64,000 nt of DNA from Ceratopteris richardii (lineage: Eukaryota; Streptophyta; Polypodiopsida; Polypodiales; Pteridaceae), in contig CM035422.1 of assembly GCA_020310875.1 (NCBI GenBank), forward strand, positions 60,365,324 to 60,429,323, written 5' to 3'. A program made the position numbers and the translations under genes. The notes under the pieces are model-generated. The model saw nothing but the letters and a program-made list of their open reading frames with translations, did not search any database and was not told the origin of the DNA. Below, in pieces: positions 12,624 through 22,906 of the stretch (positions are counted from its first letter, which is position 1; every line of letters begins with the position of its first letter).

Positions 12624-13130
12624 CTATTGCCTATCTCTTTGAGTCCAGGATAGGGTTTGGCTATAACCTAGATCACGTCCCCCAAGGGATATCCTCCACA
12701 ATTTGATCCAAATATCATCCAAAGCAAGTTCCTCTTCCAACTTATGATCCCATTGTTTATTTAAACAAGGATTTTGTACAAAATCCAACTTTTGGTCCAT
12801 GTTGGACTCCAAAAAAAGATCTTTTTCAAATGAATGTTGCAAATGAAACCTCCTCAAATCACATATAACGAGCCGATATTGTCCGGATGATTATCTAAGA
12901 AAGCATTTGTGTCGATAGTGAACATTGTCATGAACATTTGGTCTTTGCCATTAAGCAAGGAAAGCCCACAAATTTGTCCAATATGAGCATGATTGTTAAC
13001 CAAGCATCTAACTTGGCCACCCATAACAATAGTAGAAAGCAAATATTTTGAAAATTTAAGAATGAAATCCCATTCCACTTTACCATAGGTTTTGTCGAAT
13101 TTGATTTTGAAAAAGAGAACATCCTAGGGA
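12624..13130 (-). pseudogene. LINE (L1-type) reverse transcriptase fragment
   Basis: On the - strand 13122-12854 reads like the middle of a plant LINE reverse transcriptase: a YGKVEWDFILKF stretch matches the family's KAYDRVEWDFL motif, and FTIDTNAFL stands where the catalytic FADDTNAFL motif belongs, with the first catalytic Asp changed. 12857-12624 continues in another frame. It is isolated, truncated at both ends and dead. It resembles the longer LINE at 46990-59640. Confidence 0.7.
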
Positions 13131-14053
13131 TTTCATTTTCCTTTACTTTATGTTCTTACATATTTTATCATTAAAGAAAAATCCTCTTCGCCTCCACCCA
13201 TTGGATTCTTGTTTTCTTATTACTTTAAAAAATCTCCTCACTTATGCCCTTTTTTTCTTGTCATTTAATAAGTGGAATGCCCCTTCTCGTCACTCAAATA
13301 TTCCCTCTTCTTAGTTTCTTATCCATTTATGTCATTTTGGAATGTGCAAAAACGTGTGTTCAAATTTGAATTCAAATGCCTCTTCATAACAGTCAATTAC
13401 CACACTATCACACTTAGGTGTGATAAAACCTATAATTTAGGAAAAGGGCTCCCTATCATCTAGGGAATCTTTTCAAGATTTTATTTACACACAATGAACT
13501 TTGAATGTATGATCACATGTGTGTAAGATGTCACAGGGTTTGAATAAGCTAGTAGAGCCCTTGCTTAGAAAGCCCCCTTCTTGCTTGAGTAATTTCTATA
13601 GACTTTGAGTAGCCATATCTAGCTCACAGATTTTTGTGTGTAGAAGTGACATAGCTCTCAGTGATGAGAAGAGATTCCTTATCATTTTGTAATCATTTCT
13701 TTGTAATATTTGGCTTGTTAGAAAGGTACCACACTTGTCTTGAAGCTCATATCTAAATCTACATATTTTGAGAGAAATTGATCCAAGATTCCACAATGTT
13801 CTTTGTGTGCATGCCTAGTGAAGGCAATGTATAGTCTGTCTTGAAGGCATTCGTTATTAGAGGAGTAACCATTTTGAGTGAAATAACTTGCATTAGCAAC
13901 GTCTTTTAGTTTGCTGTTTGTATGCAAAATCTCTTGCTTCAAGTCTTCAAGATTATAGATTATCATTTATTTGAGTGAAGAGAGGTATGTGTGAGTGTAC
14001 TTGTCAGGCCATCTATGCTTCATGGCTGCTAAGGGAAAGTGCACATTCTTCAA
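13131..14053. other. Possible 5' LTR region of copia element E; no gene seen
   Basis: AT-rich non-coding DNA upstream of a weak primer-site-like sequence at 14057. By position part of it may be the LTR of element E, but no second copy is present in the window to prove it. Confidence 0.35.
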
Positions 14054-16060
14054 TTAGTGGTATGCGAGATTTTCCACGAAGAGAGACACTCAAGGAGGAC
14101 CAAAATAAGCCATTGAAAGACGTGAAGTAAGGATATTTTCATATTCAAGTTCAAGGACATGCAATCACACTCAAGGGAAGTCTAGTAGTCAGAAAGGAGA
14201 GCATCTACCTCATCTATTCGGTACTTGTGAAGTACAAAGGTAAAGCTATTGTTTTCTCTCTTTTTCCATCAAAGAAATCTAGGAGAGTGCATTTGATTAC
14301 ATCATGTCATAGTATAGAAATCAAATCGAGAAATTGGACAAAACAATTATCAAGCATGGAGGTTTAGAATTTCTAGTTTTCTCATAGGAAACAGCTTATG
14401 GGGTATCATTGGTGGCACAAATGCTAGACCTAAATTGGGTGACAATCCAACTCATGATAAGTTAAAGAGTCTTAGTGAATGGAATGAGAGAGAAAAAAGG
14501 TTTATCTTGATCTTATATCAACACATGAGCAATGCCATGATAGGGCATATACAAGATCTAGATACTTCTACGAAGGTATGGGAAACCCTAGAGAGGCTTT
14601 ACTCCACTTGAAAAAATGCTAATAAGGTTCAGTTCAAGAATGGGCTCAATAACTTGAGGAAAAATCCTAGTATCAATATAAATTATTATACTTTGAAGAT
14701 CAAAGAAGTGAGTGGTGCATTGGGATCTATAGGTTGTCACATAGATGATGATGATGACCTACTTTCTTGCCGCTTAGATGGGTTCTAGGATGATGAGAAG
14801 TGGAAGGCTTTTAAAACCTTTGTATATGTCATAGATACTCTTCCTGACTTTGTGCAAATAGTGGCCTTGATGGTCACTAAGGAGATGAACATTCGAAGCT
14901 CAAAGGCAAAGGGCGATGAATCCCAAACATTCTATGCAGATAAAGGCAAAGGTAGAGGAAGGAATCAAGGCAGAGGAAGAGGAAGAAAAGGGATAGGAAT
15001 AAATGGACATCTTGATCAAGACCAAGGAAGCAAATTCACTTCATCAAGAGGAAGAGGCAAGTTCACATGAAGAGAAGGAAGGTATAACTAGATTAGAGAC
15101 AACCACCACTCAAAAGGTTGTTTCATATGTGGCAAGTATGGCCACTATGCAGGAGATTGGTACCCAAGGGAGAAGACATATACAACATACAAAGGACAAG
15201 GTGATTATGCATCTACTTCAAATGAGAATTAAAGTATTCTAGCTATCATGAAAATGAGTGATTACAAGACACAAGGGTCAAGCACATGCTACATTGATAG
15301 AAGATGAAACAATGACATGAGTTGAAACAAGGATTTATTTTCAATAATGCAGGTGCCATCAACCAAAGTGCATGTGGTGAGAGGTGATGATACCCCTCAT
15401 GTTATCACATACATAGGTGATGTTATGTGGGATGGCTCTCACAAAGCTAAGTTCTTGAAGCATGTTCTTCGTGTTTCCACAATCACAAAGAATCTTGTTT
15501 CTATGGATCAAATGGTTGAGAGAGGATTGTAGGTCAAGTTCAACTAGAAGGGATGCTTTGTGGAAAACCCTAAGGAAGGGTACAAATTGATAGGCAAGGG
15601 TAGAAAAGGGTGAAGGATATTCACATTGGATGTGAGGATAAATCTCAACCACACTACTTACTTCACATATGGAAGCAAAAAGGTATCAAAATTGGACCTA
15701 TGGAACAAAATGTATGGACATATCAATGCTCAATGATTGAAGGATATGGAAAGGATATGTTGAGAAACCTTTATAATTAGAATCTTAAATACTTATGTGA
15801 AGTTTTTCAATTGGATAAGTAGACTAGGTTACCTTTCAAGAAGTGCAACAGTGTGAGCTCTCATCCACTTGATCTAGTACATATAGATGTTTGGGGACCA
15901 ACAAAGGAGAACTAAATTGGAGGGAACATATTCTTTGTAAATTTTATTGATGATTGTGCAAGGATGAGTTGGGTTTATTGTATGATGCATAAGTCAAATG
16001 TCTTTTATTACTTCAGAAGTTCAAGTCTATTGTAGAGAAGGAATATCTTAGTTATATCGA
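14054..16060 (+). mobile_element. Copia element E, 5' half only
   Basis: Ty1/copia remnant on the + strand. A primer-site-like TGGTATGCGAGA at about 14057 is followed by gag (about 14400-15170), the protease/pre-integrase region (about 15340-15640) and the first third of integrase (about 15840-16060: HIDVWGPT, then NFIDDCARMSWVYCMMHKSN). Homology stops near 16060, and RT, RNase H and the 3' LTR are missing. Several stops interrupt it. Its gag resembles that of element C more than that of A or B, since it has an SRGRG/GRGRGR basic stretch before the knuckle. Confidence 0.8.
14400..15240 (+). pseudogene. gag: gag of copia element E (broken)
   Basis: UBN2-type copia gag: LILYQHMSNAMIGHIQDLDT, then TKVWETLERLYST, and the SIGCHIDDDDLL-like stretch. 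An open piece at 14852-15070 carries a Gly/Arg-rich tail (GKGRGRNQGRGRGRKG). The zinc knuckle at about 15116-15165 reads CFICGKYGHYAGDW, with the last cysteine replaced by Trp. Confidence 0.78.
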
Positions 16061-17900
16061 TTGCTTAGGTAAGGTTTATCTAAAGTGAATAACACAATTA
16101 CAAGCTACAGAACATTAGATACACTTCAGAGGTTGCTAATATGCGACTCGATGTGTTGCAATCTAGAGGTTGATGAAAAGCATAATGCCTAAGCAAACAA
16201 GAAGTCTTGACTTCATCAACACCAAAGAAGCACTTTAAATTGTTAATAGTTTCTCTTACTTCTCCTTTTTTTCAAAAGAATGACACCAATATTACACAGT
16301 ATGGATAGGAAAATGTGTGTGGAAGCATTTCTCCATGATTATAGAAGTTATTCATTAGGAACATGAATTATAAAGAGGACATGATTGATATTGTCACATA
16401 GTACTTACACATAAAAGATAATATGCCTAGGTATGTTTAGCATGCAACCATGACTAAGGAGTCAATGAAGAAATCATATCCTTAGTTTATGAAGAACTCA
16501 GATACATATGCTTCTGTTTGTACAAAACAATAAATAAATAAATTTTTAATCTATAGAGGCTTCAAAAATCAATGTTCTTCTTCTAGAATAAAATCTACCT
16601 CTACTAATTTTCTTTTCATATCCCTTTTGAATTTGATTTTATATATGTTTATCTTTTTTCTACATGTTGTGGTGATAGGCTCAAATTCATATTAAAGATA
16701 CTAATCATCAATGACTTGGAATAGTGAAAGGTAAGGTACATTCTACATTCAGATGTTGTTTGTTTCTTTAAATTGTGCTCATTTTATTCATTGAAATATT
16801 ACATGTTGTATTGTCATATGGAGAATTTTGATGTATCGATTTTTATCAGTCAAGATTCTAGTACAGTAGTGATGGGAAATTCCCACTATAGATCTAACCG
16901 TAATTTCTTAAAAAGTACATGTCAAATTAGTGGTTCTTTGCATGTTGACTAGTTGGAATAATACTCACTTGCTTTTCTTCAAGCAACTTTTGCAAGAGTT
17001 TGACTATTAGAAATGTTTTCATGAAATTACAACGCAACATTGCAAGTGAAAATTGGAGGTTATCAGCAAGTCCTTTGCATCATGATCAATGTCATGCACA
17101 AAAAGTGTTTTAGGGTTCAACTTGGAACTCAAGTTACATAAGAGGCATCATTGATTATTTTATACTAACAAGTTTTTGTGGTATATCCTATCCATGCTCA
17201 AGGTACATAATGACCACCTTGGATGAAGCTCCATCATAGAGGATGAAGTGGTCTACACGCAACAGAGGTCACCATACAATCATAGAGTGGCTCAATATGA
17301 CAGAGTGAAGTCGATTAAGAATATCAAAATAGTTCATACCCTCATTCATAGAATCATTCTTGTGAGCATGATGAAGATCAACTGCCACAGATGTGACCAT
17401 TCATAAAAAGATTCTAAGGACATGCACAAAGGGGAATAATAGATCCATCAATCATTGGTGATGAACCATTTGAACTCAATCTACCTCCAAATGGAACTTG
17501 GCTGATGAAACGTGCATGAAGTAACCATTCCAAGTCATCCAAAAAGGAGAGCTTCAAGGAATCATCATGAAACATATGCATATTCCAACATTATATCAAG
17601 TAGAGGCTATAAAGTCACTACTATAAGGTCAAAGAACACTACCCACATATGAGAAAAGAAACATATGCCATAAATTGTGTCACAATGTCAATCAAGGCAT
17701 AGATGTAAAATGAATAAGAACTACCAACCACAGCATAGATCATATGTAGCACAACCTAAAGTTTCTCCTAATGCAAAAGCAACAAAAATGTGAGCAAACG
17801 TTATCAATCCTTAGTGATTCAAAGTTAATGCACTAGACTTTGGATATAATCAATAGCACTTCAAGCCATCCAAGAGGAAGGAGATGCATTCGTTACTTCT
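16061..17900. other. AT-rich intergenic DNA, nothing recognised
   Basis: Both strands are full of stops. No domain, RNA gene or clear repeat boundary was seen. Confidence 0.5.
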
Positions 17901-17963
17901 ATTTTGAAAGATATTGACTTGTGTGTAGCTCATGTGAAGATGATGACCATACAACCAAAGAAA

Positions 17964-18230
17964 CTAGATGGGACCATACATGATTATGTAATCATTCTTG
18001 TTGAAGAGATACATTTTGTAAAATCACATTTCCATTATGATAATCTACTTTTCATCATCTTTCTTACACATGCTCAAGTCCACATTGATCTATATCATAT
18101 GTTCATAATTGTCTCCACTTGGGTAAAGATGGTATGTGTGCAAAACAAATCCTTTAGAATCAAAACTAGTATTTGCATTGTTCAACTAGGTTGTGCATAT
18201 AATAAGCTCCATGAACCTAAAATTTGAAAG
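17964..18230. repeat. Direct repeat copy 1 around the hairpin
   Basis: About 265 bp resembling 19044-19305, sharing the segments CTTACACATGCTCAA and CCACATTGATCTATATCATA in the same order. The copies are clearly diverged, with many substitutions and indels. A 107-codon ORF here (17904-18227, +) has no recognised motif and is not kept in the second copy, so I do not call it a gene. Confidence 0.75.
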
Positions 18231-18619
18231 AAAGGAGTTGTATTGTCACTAACCACATCATATTCAAATGTCCTAGGAAGAAGATACAAGCTGGGTTTAA
18301 GACTTCCACGATCACCATTCCACATCAAAAGATCATCGTCTGAGTCAGAAAAGGAGTATTATCCATCATGAGAATCATGCCCTTGATTTTTTAGCTAGAT
18401 ATACTACAAACCCTTTCTAATACCATCATGGATATCCATCATCATCGTGTTCTAGTACAACATATAAAGAACTCTAAAAAGATCAATAACTGTGAAGATT
18501 CAATTTCCAAAAAATCTCACAGTTACATAGCTACTTCCCATGGACCTTATCGCTTTGAGAGGGAGGTGATGTCATAAACACAAAGGAAACCATTGTAAAA
18601 CCATAAATTCTATGAAAAT

Positions 18620-18945
18620 GTTTATATCTCATGAATGGTTTAAATTTTGGAGAAATGGATGATACCATCACGTCCGGAATATGCAAAAACCCTAAGATTG
18701 ACTGTTTATTTGTCCAATTCTGACATCTAAAGCCTTGGTAACCTCAAAAAGCACTAGAAAAGGGGCAGCCACAGAAACGCGCCCGCGTTTCTGTGGCTGC
18801 CCCTTTTCTAGTGCTTTTTGAGGTTACCAAGGCTTTAGATGTCAGAATTGGACAAATAAACAGTCAATCTTAGGGTTTTTGCATATTCCGGACGTGATGG
18901 TATCATCCATTTCTCCAAAATCTAAACCATTCATGAGATATAAAC
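18620..18945. repeat. Near-perfect 326-bp hairpin (foldback element or inverted duplication)
   Basis: Left arm 18620-18781 and right arm 18784-18945 are reverse complements of each other over 162 bp, with a 2-base loop (CC at 18782-18783) and one mismatch seen by eye (near 18642/18923). The innermost stem is GC-rich (AAACGCG / CGCGTTT). No ORF of interest lies in it. Such a structure can be a foldback transposon or MITE, a hairpin small-RNA precursor, or an inverted duplication formed by repair or during assembly. Confidence 0.95.
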
Positions 18946-19043
18946 CGTTTTTTGGTGCTTTGAGGTCATGCAAGGTCATCAAATGGTGGAAATAAGTATT
19001 ACTTCTTGCAAATTTTAGGGAAATTATGCAATCCAAGAACTAG

Positions 19044-19305
19044 ATAGGAGCATATATGAATGTGATCATTCTTCTTGAAGAGATGTTTTGTAATGTGAAT
19101 TATCTCATTGGTAATATACTTTTTCATAACCTTTCTTACACATGCTCAACTCCACATTGATCTATATCATATGTTCACAATCATATGCACTCAAGTCAAC
19201 ATGCTATGTGTGCAGAGCAAATCATTTATGGTTATAAACTCATTTTTCCATTGGTAAATTGAGTTGAGCACATAATGAGTTTCATGGATATTCAATTTGT
19301 AATAA
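19044..19305. repeat. Direct repeat copy 2 around the hairpin
   Basis: Diverged second copy of 17964-18230, in the same orientation. The two copies flank the hairpin. Confidence 0.75.
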
Positions 19306-19309
19306 TATA

Positions 19310-19486
19310 GTTTCATATCCACTAGAAATAAACTTGCATGGCCTCAAAAGCACAAAAAAAGTTCATCCATAAAAACACACAATAGGCCTCTACAAAACTT
19401 TTGCGAAGACATATCCCATGTTTCTATGTGTCCTCTTTTTTAATACTTTTGAGGCCATGCAAGGTTATTTTAAGTGGATATGAAAC
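19310..19486. repeat. Second inverted repeat with 95-bp spacer
   Basis: Left arm 19310-19350 and right arm 19446-19486 (41 bp each) are reverse complements with about 3 mismatches. The inner ends share GCCTCAAAAGCAC-type sequence with the arms of the hairpin at 18620-18945 (CCTCAAAAAGCAC), so the two look related. Confidence 0.85.
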
Positions 19487-19489
19487 TTT

Positions 19490-20400
19490 ATTATTTAGAT
19501 TTTTAGAGCCGTGGAACTTATTTCTAACAAGTCACTTACTCTACAGTGATCCATGCATATACAACTTCTACAATGGGAGCCAGTATAAACAAACATAGTC
19601 ACATGAGATAAAATAGTTTGCAAAATATAATTTAGGATAATATCCTCATGTCTAGCATTCTTGTTGTGCCTCTATACCCCACATAAGGCAAAAATCCCCC
19701 TTTGAACTCCTCCCATTAAGGTTCTATGGGGAAATTCCATGGCACCAAAGGGCCTTTATTTTAAGCTTGAATGGCATTCAAATTGGCAAAACTTTTATGC
19801 CCCACTTACCTCATGGCATCAATCACAAAGACCATTTATTACCATAAATTTTCACATATAAAACTCATCTAGCTTAGAAGTTAAGGTTCCATGGATCTTT
19901 GTACTGTCAAAGTGGTTTCTCCTCATAATGGGGGCCTTATAACTTAGAGCACCATGGATCATTTGTAGTACTTGAGGAGTAAGTATTGAGTATATCTAAC
20001 ATGAATGGCCTTTTGTAGTTATGTCCTTTGTAATTTCAAACTTCATTAATGATCATCTATTGAGAAAATTAACCAATAAAATGTCAATTATTGTGAACTT
20101 GAACATACTCTATATAAAAGCAAAAATTAAATACTCACCAAGAGAAATTATAAATGCACAGTTGTAGACTCCAAAAATGTGAGAGTAGACATGTTTTCAT
20201 TACAAATATCAAATCTTACAAAATTTACAAATTATTGGTATCAATGATTGTACAACTTGAAGTGCTTGCAAATGCAAGAACGCATCACAAAACTTGCAAT
20301 GCTCATCCATGATGTAAAGTATTTCTAGACCAATTCTAGATCAAGAGGATTTTTAGATATCTTAGTAGGAGAGAAGGGATCAGAGAAGAAGGTATATACA
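19490..20400. other. Intergenic DNA, nothing recognised
   Basis: AT-rich, with no convincing ORF, RNA gene or repeat end seen. Confidence 0.5.
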
Positions 20401-20404
20401 ATAT

Positions 20405-20581
20405 CTAACATGAATCGATTGTCCGACTTTTTACAAGGTTCTTGAAAGTGCAAAAACCATGAGATACAATGACTAGGGCCCAAGAAGTGACATTATCAGG
20501 TTGCAAAAGAACTATGACAATGAGAGTTCTGTTCCATCTTTGCTCCAATCTACAAGGACTTTCATTTTGTATTCCATTCTT
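20405..20581 (-). pseudogene. Possible last exon of the unrecognised (-) gene split by the gypsy element
   Basis: On the - strand GGTGGGCAG (ending at 20582) can serve as a splice acceptor, after which 58 codons stay open to TAG at 20405-20407. The donor GTGAGATATG lies at 37590-37581, across the 16.9-kb gypsy insertion, and the two ends are both in phase 0. Removing the element and one target duplication would give an intron of about 99 bp, close to the 83-bp intron of the same gene. No protein family is recognised; the exon assignment is inference. Confidence 0.35.
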
Positions 20582-20674
20582 CTGCCCACCTCTAATCAAT
20601 TTGCAAGAAATTGAAGTCATTAAAGTAAAATAAACAATAATGAAAAGATTACTTTAACAAAAGCACGAAACATA

Positions 20675-21241
20675 TGTTGGCACACAAAGCAACAGAGGAA
20701 TCATGCACAATACGGCAACAAGGCCAGATCATTTTTTCCCATGGATTATGTACAACTCAAGTGATTTTAATCACTACACAAACATTGTAAATCCCGTTTT
20801 TGGTAGATTAGACTCCATTTTGTGCAAGCCGAGGAGTCCTCGAGCTTGAGGAGTATTAGAAGTACCATCGTACCAATTTTCATAATTTTTAGACTTCGTT
20901 TGAGCCCTCAAATAAGCCCTGGAACCTAATTTTTAACTAGGCCGGACACTAGGTCTGGACAGGGCCAAAACTAGTCAAAAACTATAAAAAGAGCTAGAGA
21001 GCTCATTTTTGGGGGACATTGTAATTGAAACGAACTTGTAAGAGCTTTTGAAAGTAATCTAAAGAACTCCATTGATCCTTCCTCTTTGTCTTGCCGTGTG
21101 TGCGCGTGTGTGTGTATGTGTGTGCATGCTTGTGTGCTTCTCACTCACGCACTTGTGCCGCCACTTGCTCGAGGTCTTCATACCATCCTCACGTCTTCCC
21201 GGATTGACATTAAAGGAGGTGCTACTCATCACTGAGCTACA
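20675..21241 (+). repeat. 5' LTR of the gypsy element
   Basis: Begins TGTTGGCACACAAAGCAAC and ends TGAGCTACA. It is the same length as the 3' LTR; the differences seen are an A/G near 20693 and a C/A near 20881. It includes a GT-rich tract at about 21096-21135 near its end. Confidence 0.97.
20983..20990 (+). promoter_or_regulatory. TATA box in the 5' LTR
   Basis: TATAAAAA inside the LTR, repeated at 37321-37328 in the 3' LTR. It is the likely promoter core for the element's genomic RNA, with transcription expected to start roughly 30 bp downstream within the LTR. Confidence 0.7.
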
Positions 21242-21249
21242 CCAATTTT

Positions 21250-21270
21250 TGGCGCCGTTGCCGGGGATCG
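21250..21270 (+). other. Primer binding site, tRNA-Asp
   Basis: TGGCGCCGTTGCCGGGGATC begins 9 bases after the LTR end. Its first 17 bases are the exact complement of the 3' end (CCCCGGCAACGGCGCCA) of plant tRNA-Asp(GTC), a primer used by several plant non-chromovirus gypsy elements. Confidence 0.9.
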
Positions 21271-21622
21271 AGCTTTGAGGACAAGCGTGTGATGGTAAGA
21301 TGTAGAGTTGACGCGTTGGAGTTGTAGGTATTTTCTTCACTCTCATCGTTTTTCTTTTACTTTCTTCTCCATCCTCATTTCCATTATCATCATCACCATC
21401 TCCCACCTCCATCTCCATCATCGCGAAAATTTCTGTTTTTTGATCATATCACCTTCCCCACCTCATTTCCCTCATTTCACTTGTGAGAGAGAGCGAGAGA
21501 GCAATATTGTGTGTGCGTATTTTGCATGTTTCTTGAGTTTCATTGTAGGTTCTTGCTGTACCATCATCCCCAGCAGTGTGCGCAGGTACGACAGGCTCTG
21601 CACAGGTCCCGGGACGACGACC

Positions 21623-21644
21623 TCTGTCTGTCGCGACAGACAGA
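21623..21644 (+). repeat. Perfect palindrome in the gypsy leader
   Basis: CTGTCTGTCGCGACAGACAG plus one more matching base on each side, centred on TCGCGA. It is a single unit upstream of, and related to, the array at 21741-22042. Confidence 0.95.
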
Positions 21645-21740
21645 AAAACTTTAAATTTTGTGAATGCATGTTTAGCACGGTAACCTACACCATTAGGGCA
21701 CTCTAAAGCACTAGAAGTTTCTCAAAAATTTGCGTTTTTT

Positions 21741-22042
21741 CAGTCTATCGCGACAGACACAGTCTATCGCGACAGACTGAAATTTCGCGACAGACAGCGT
21801 CTATCGCGACAGACTGAAATTTCGCGACAGACAGCGTCTATCGCGACAGACTGAAATTTCGCGACAGACAGCGTCTATCGCGACAGACAGCGTCTATCGC
21901 GACAGACAGCGTCTATCGCGACAGACCAAAATTTCGCGACAGACAGCGTCTATCGCGACAGACAGCGTCTATCGCGACAGACTGAAATTTCGCGACAGAC
22001 AACGTCTATCGCGACAGACACCGTCTATCGCGATAGACAGAC
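21741..22042 (+). repeat. Array of about 16 palindromic CGCGACAGAC units in the gypsy leader
   Basis: Tandem units of 19 bp (TCTATCGCGACAGACAGCG) alternate with longer units carrying a TGAAATT insert, giving a higher-order period of about 37 bp. I count 15 copies of CGCGACAGAC and a final variant CGCGATAGAC, which forms the perfect palindrome GTCTATCGCGATAGAC. Each unit can fold on itself or pair with its neighbours. The array lies in the untranslated leader between primer site and gag, where packaging and dimerisation signals are expected in retroelements. A related GACAGACGC occurs at the end of ORF3 (36990-36998). Confidence 0.95.
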
Positions 22043-22906
22043 ATTTTCGGCAAAAGATTAAGGGGAAAATTTTTGGAAATTTAGGCTAAATTTTGGGCAT
22101 ATTTGCACTCTCAAGTACTCATATACTTACAAAGGCCTTAGAAAATGCATTAAAACCCCTGAAAAGTTCTGTTTGTCTAGTCAACCCCTAAACCCTGAAC
22201 GGTCATAACTTTTTCATACGAAATCCATTTTCTGAGCTCTAGGGCTTGTCGGAAAGCTCGTGGCATATACTACACGCCCTCAAGTGTTTTTTATAAGAAT
22301 AACGCGTTGAATTTCAGATAGGATAATTGGAAGTGACACACAGAAGGGTAGAAACACCAAGGGAGCTCTAGAGGAAATTTCTAGCAATACAAAAGGGGGA
22401 ACAAGGGTCATTAAAAAAGTGTCTGAAATAAATTGTCTGTCAATTGAAAGGTCTACTTGGAGCTAATCTTGGGATTTATGCAGGCCTATTGAGAAGCAAC
22501 TGAGAGTATCCAAGCAAGGGTGTTGCGCACGCTTGAGAATCAACTTCTCGAGCACTAAAGAGCAAGGTTCGGCAAGAAAGGTCGGAATATTCTCAACTCC
22601 TCTTCGTCAATTCCTAGCTTAGGCTAAGAACGATTAGAAGTAGGAGTAAGTCAGGGCGACGATAGGCCACTATCAAGTTGAAGACTACCTAAAAACTCAA
22701 GTTCAAGCTAAAAACTTAATCTCTGTACTGTCGACAACATAAAGGAAACAACCTAACGTGGAACGATCAACCTGAGAGTACGAAGAACATTCAAGTATTC
22801 CTGACGACGTAATAGCAGACAAGACTTTAAACACGAGGAATAACTAAAAAGAATCAAGTGACTGGTACCAATTGATCGGCAACGAGGTTGTACTCTGGGC
22901 AGAGAA
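22043..22906 (+). other. Rest of the gypsy leader, no ORF
   Basis: About 860 bp of non-coding leader before the first long ORF. No motif was recognised. Confidence 0.7.

Noticed and set aside
17904-18227. 107-codon ORF as a gene
   Set aside because: No recognised motif, and the related repeat copy at 19044-19305 does not keep the frame.
21072-21278. 68-codon ORF in the gypsy 5' LTR, nearly repeated at 37410-37610
   Set aside because: It lies in both LTRs only because the LTRs are identical; no coding motif, and it crosses the LTR end and primer site.
21741-22042. CRISPR-like array of repeats
   Set aside because: The units are contiguous palindromes without unique spacers, and lie in the leader of a plant retrotransposon.
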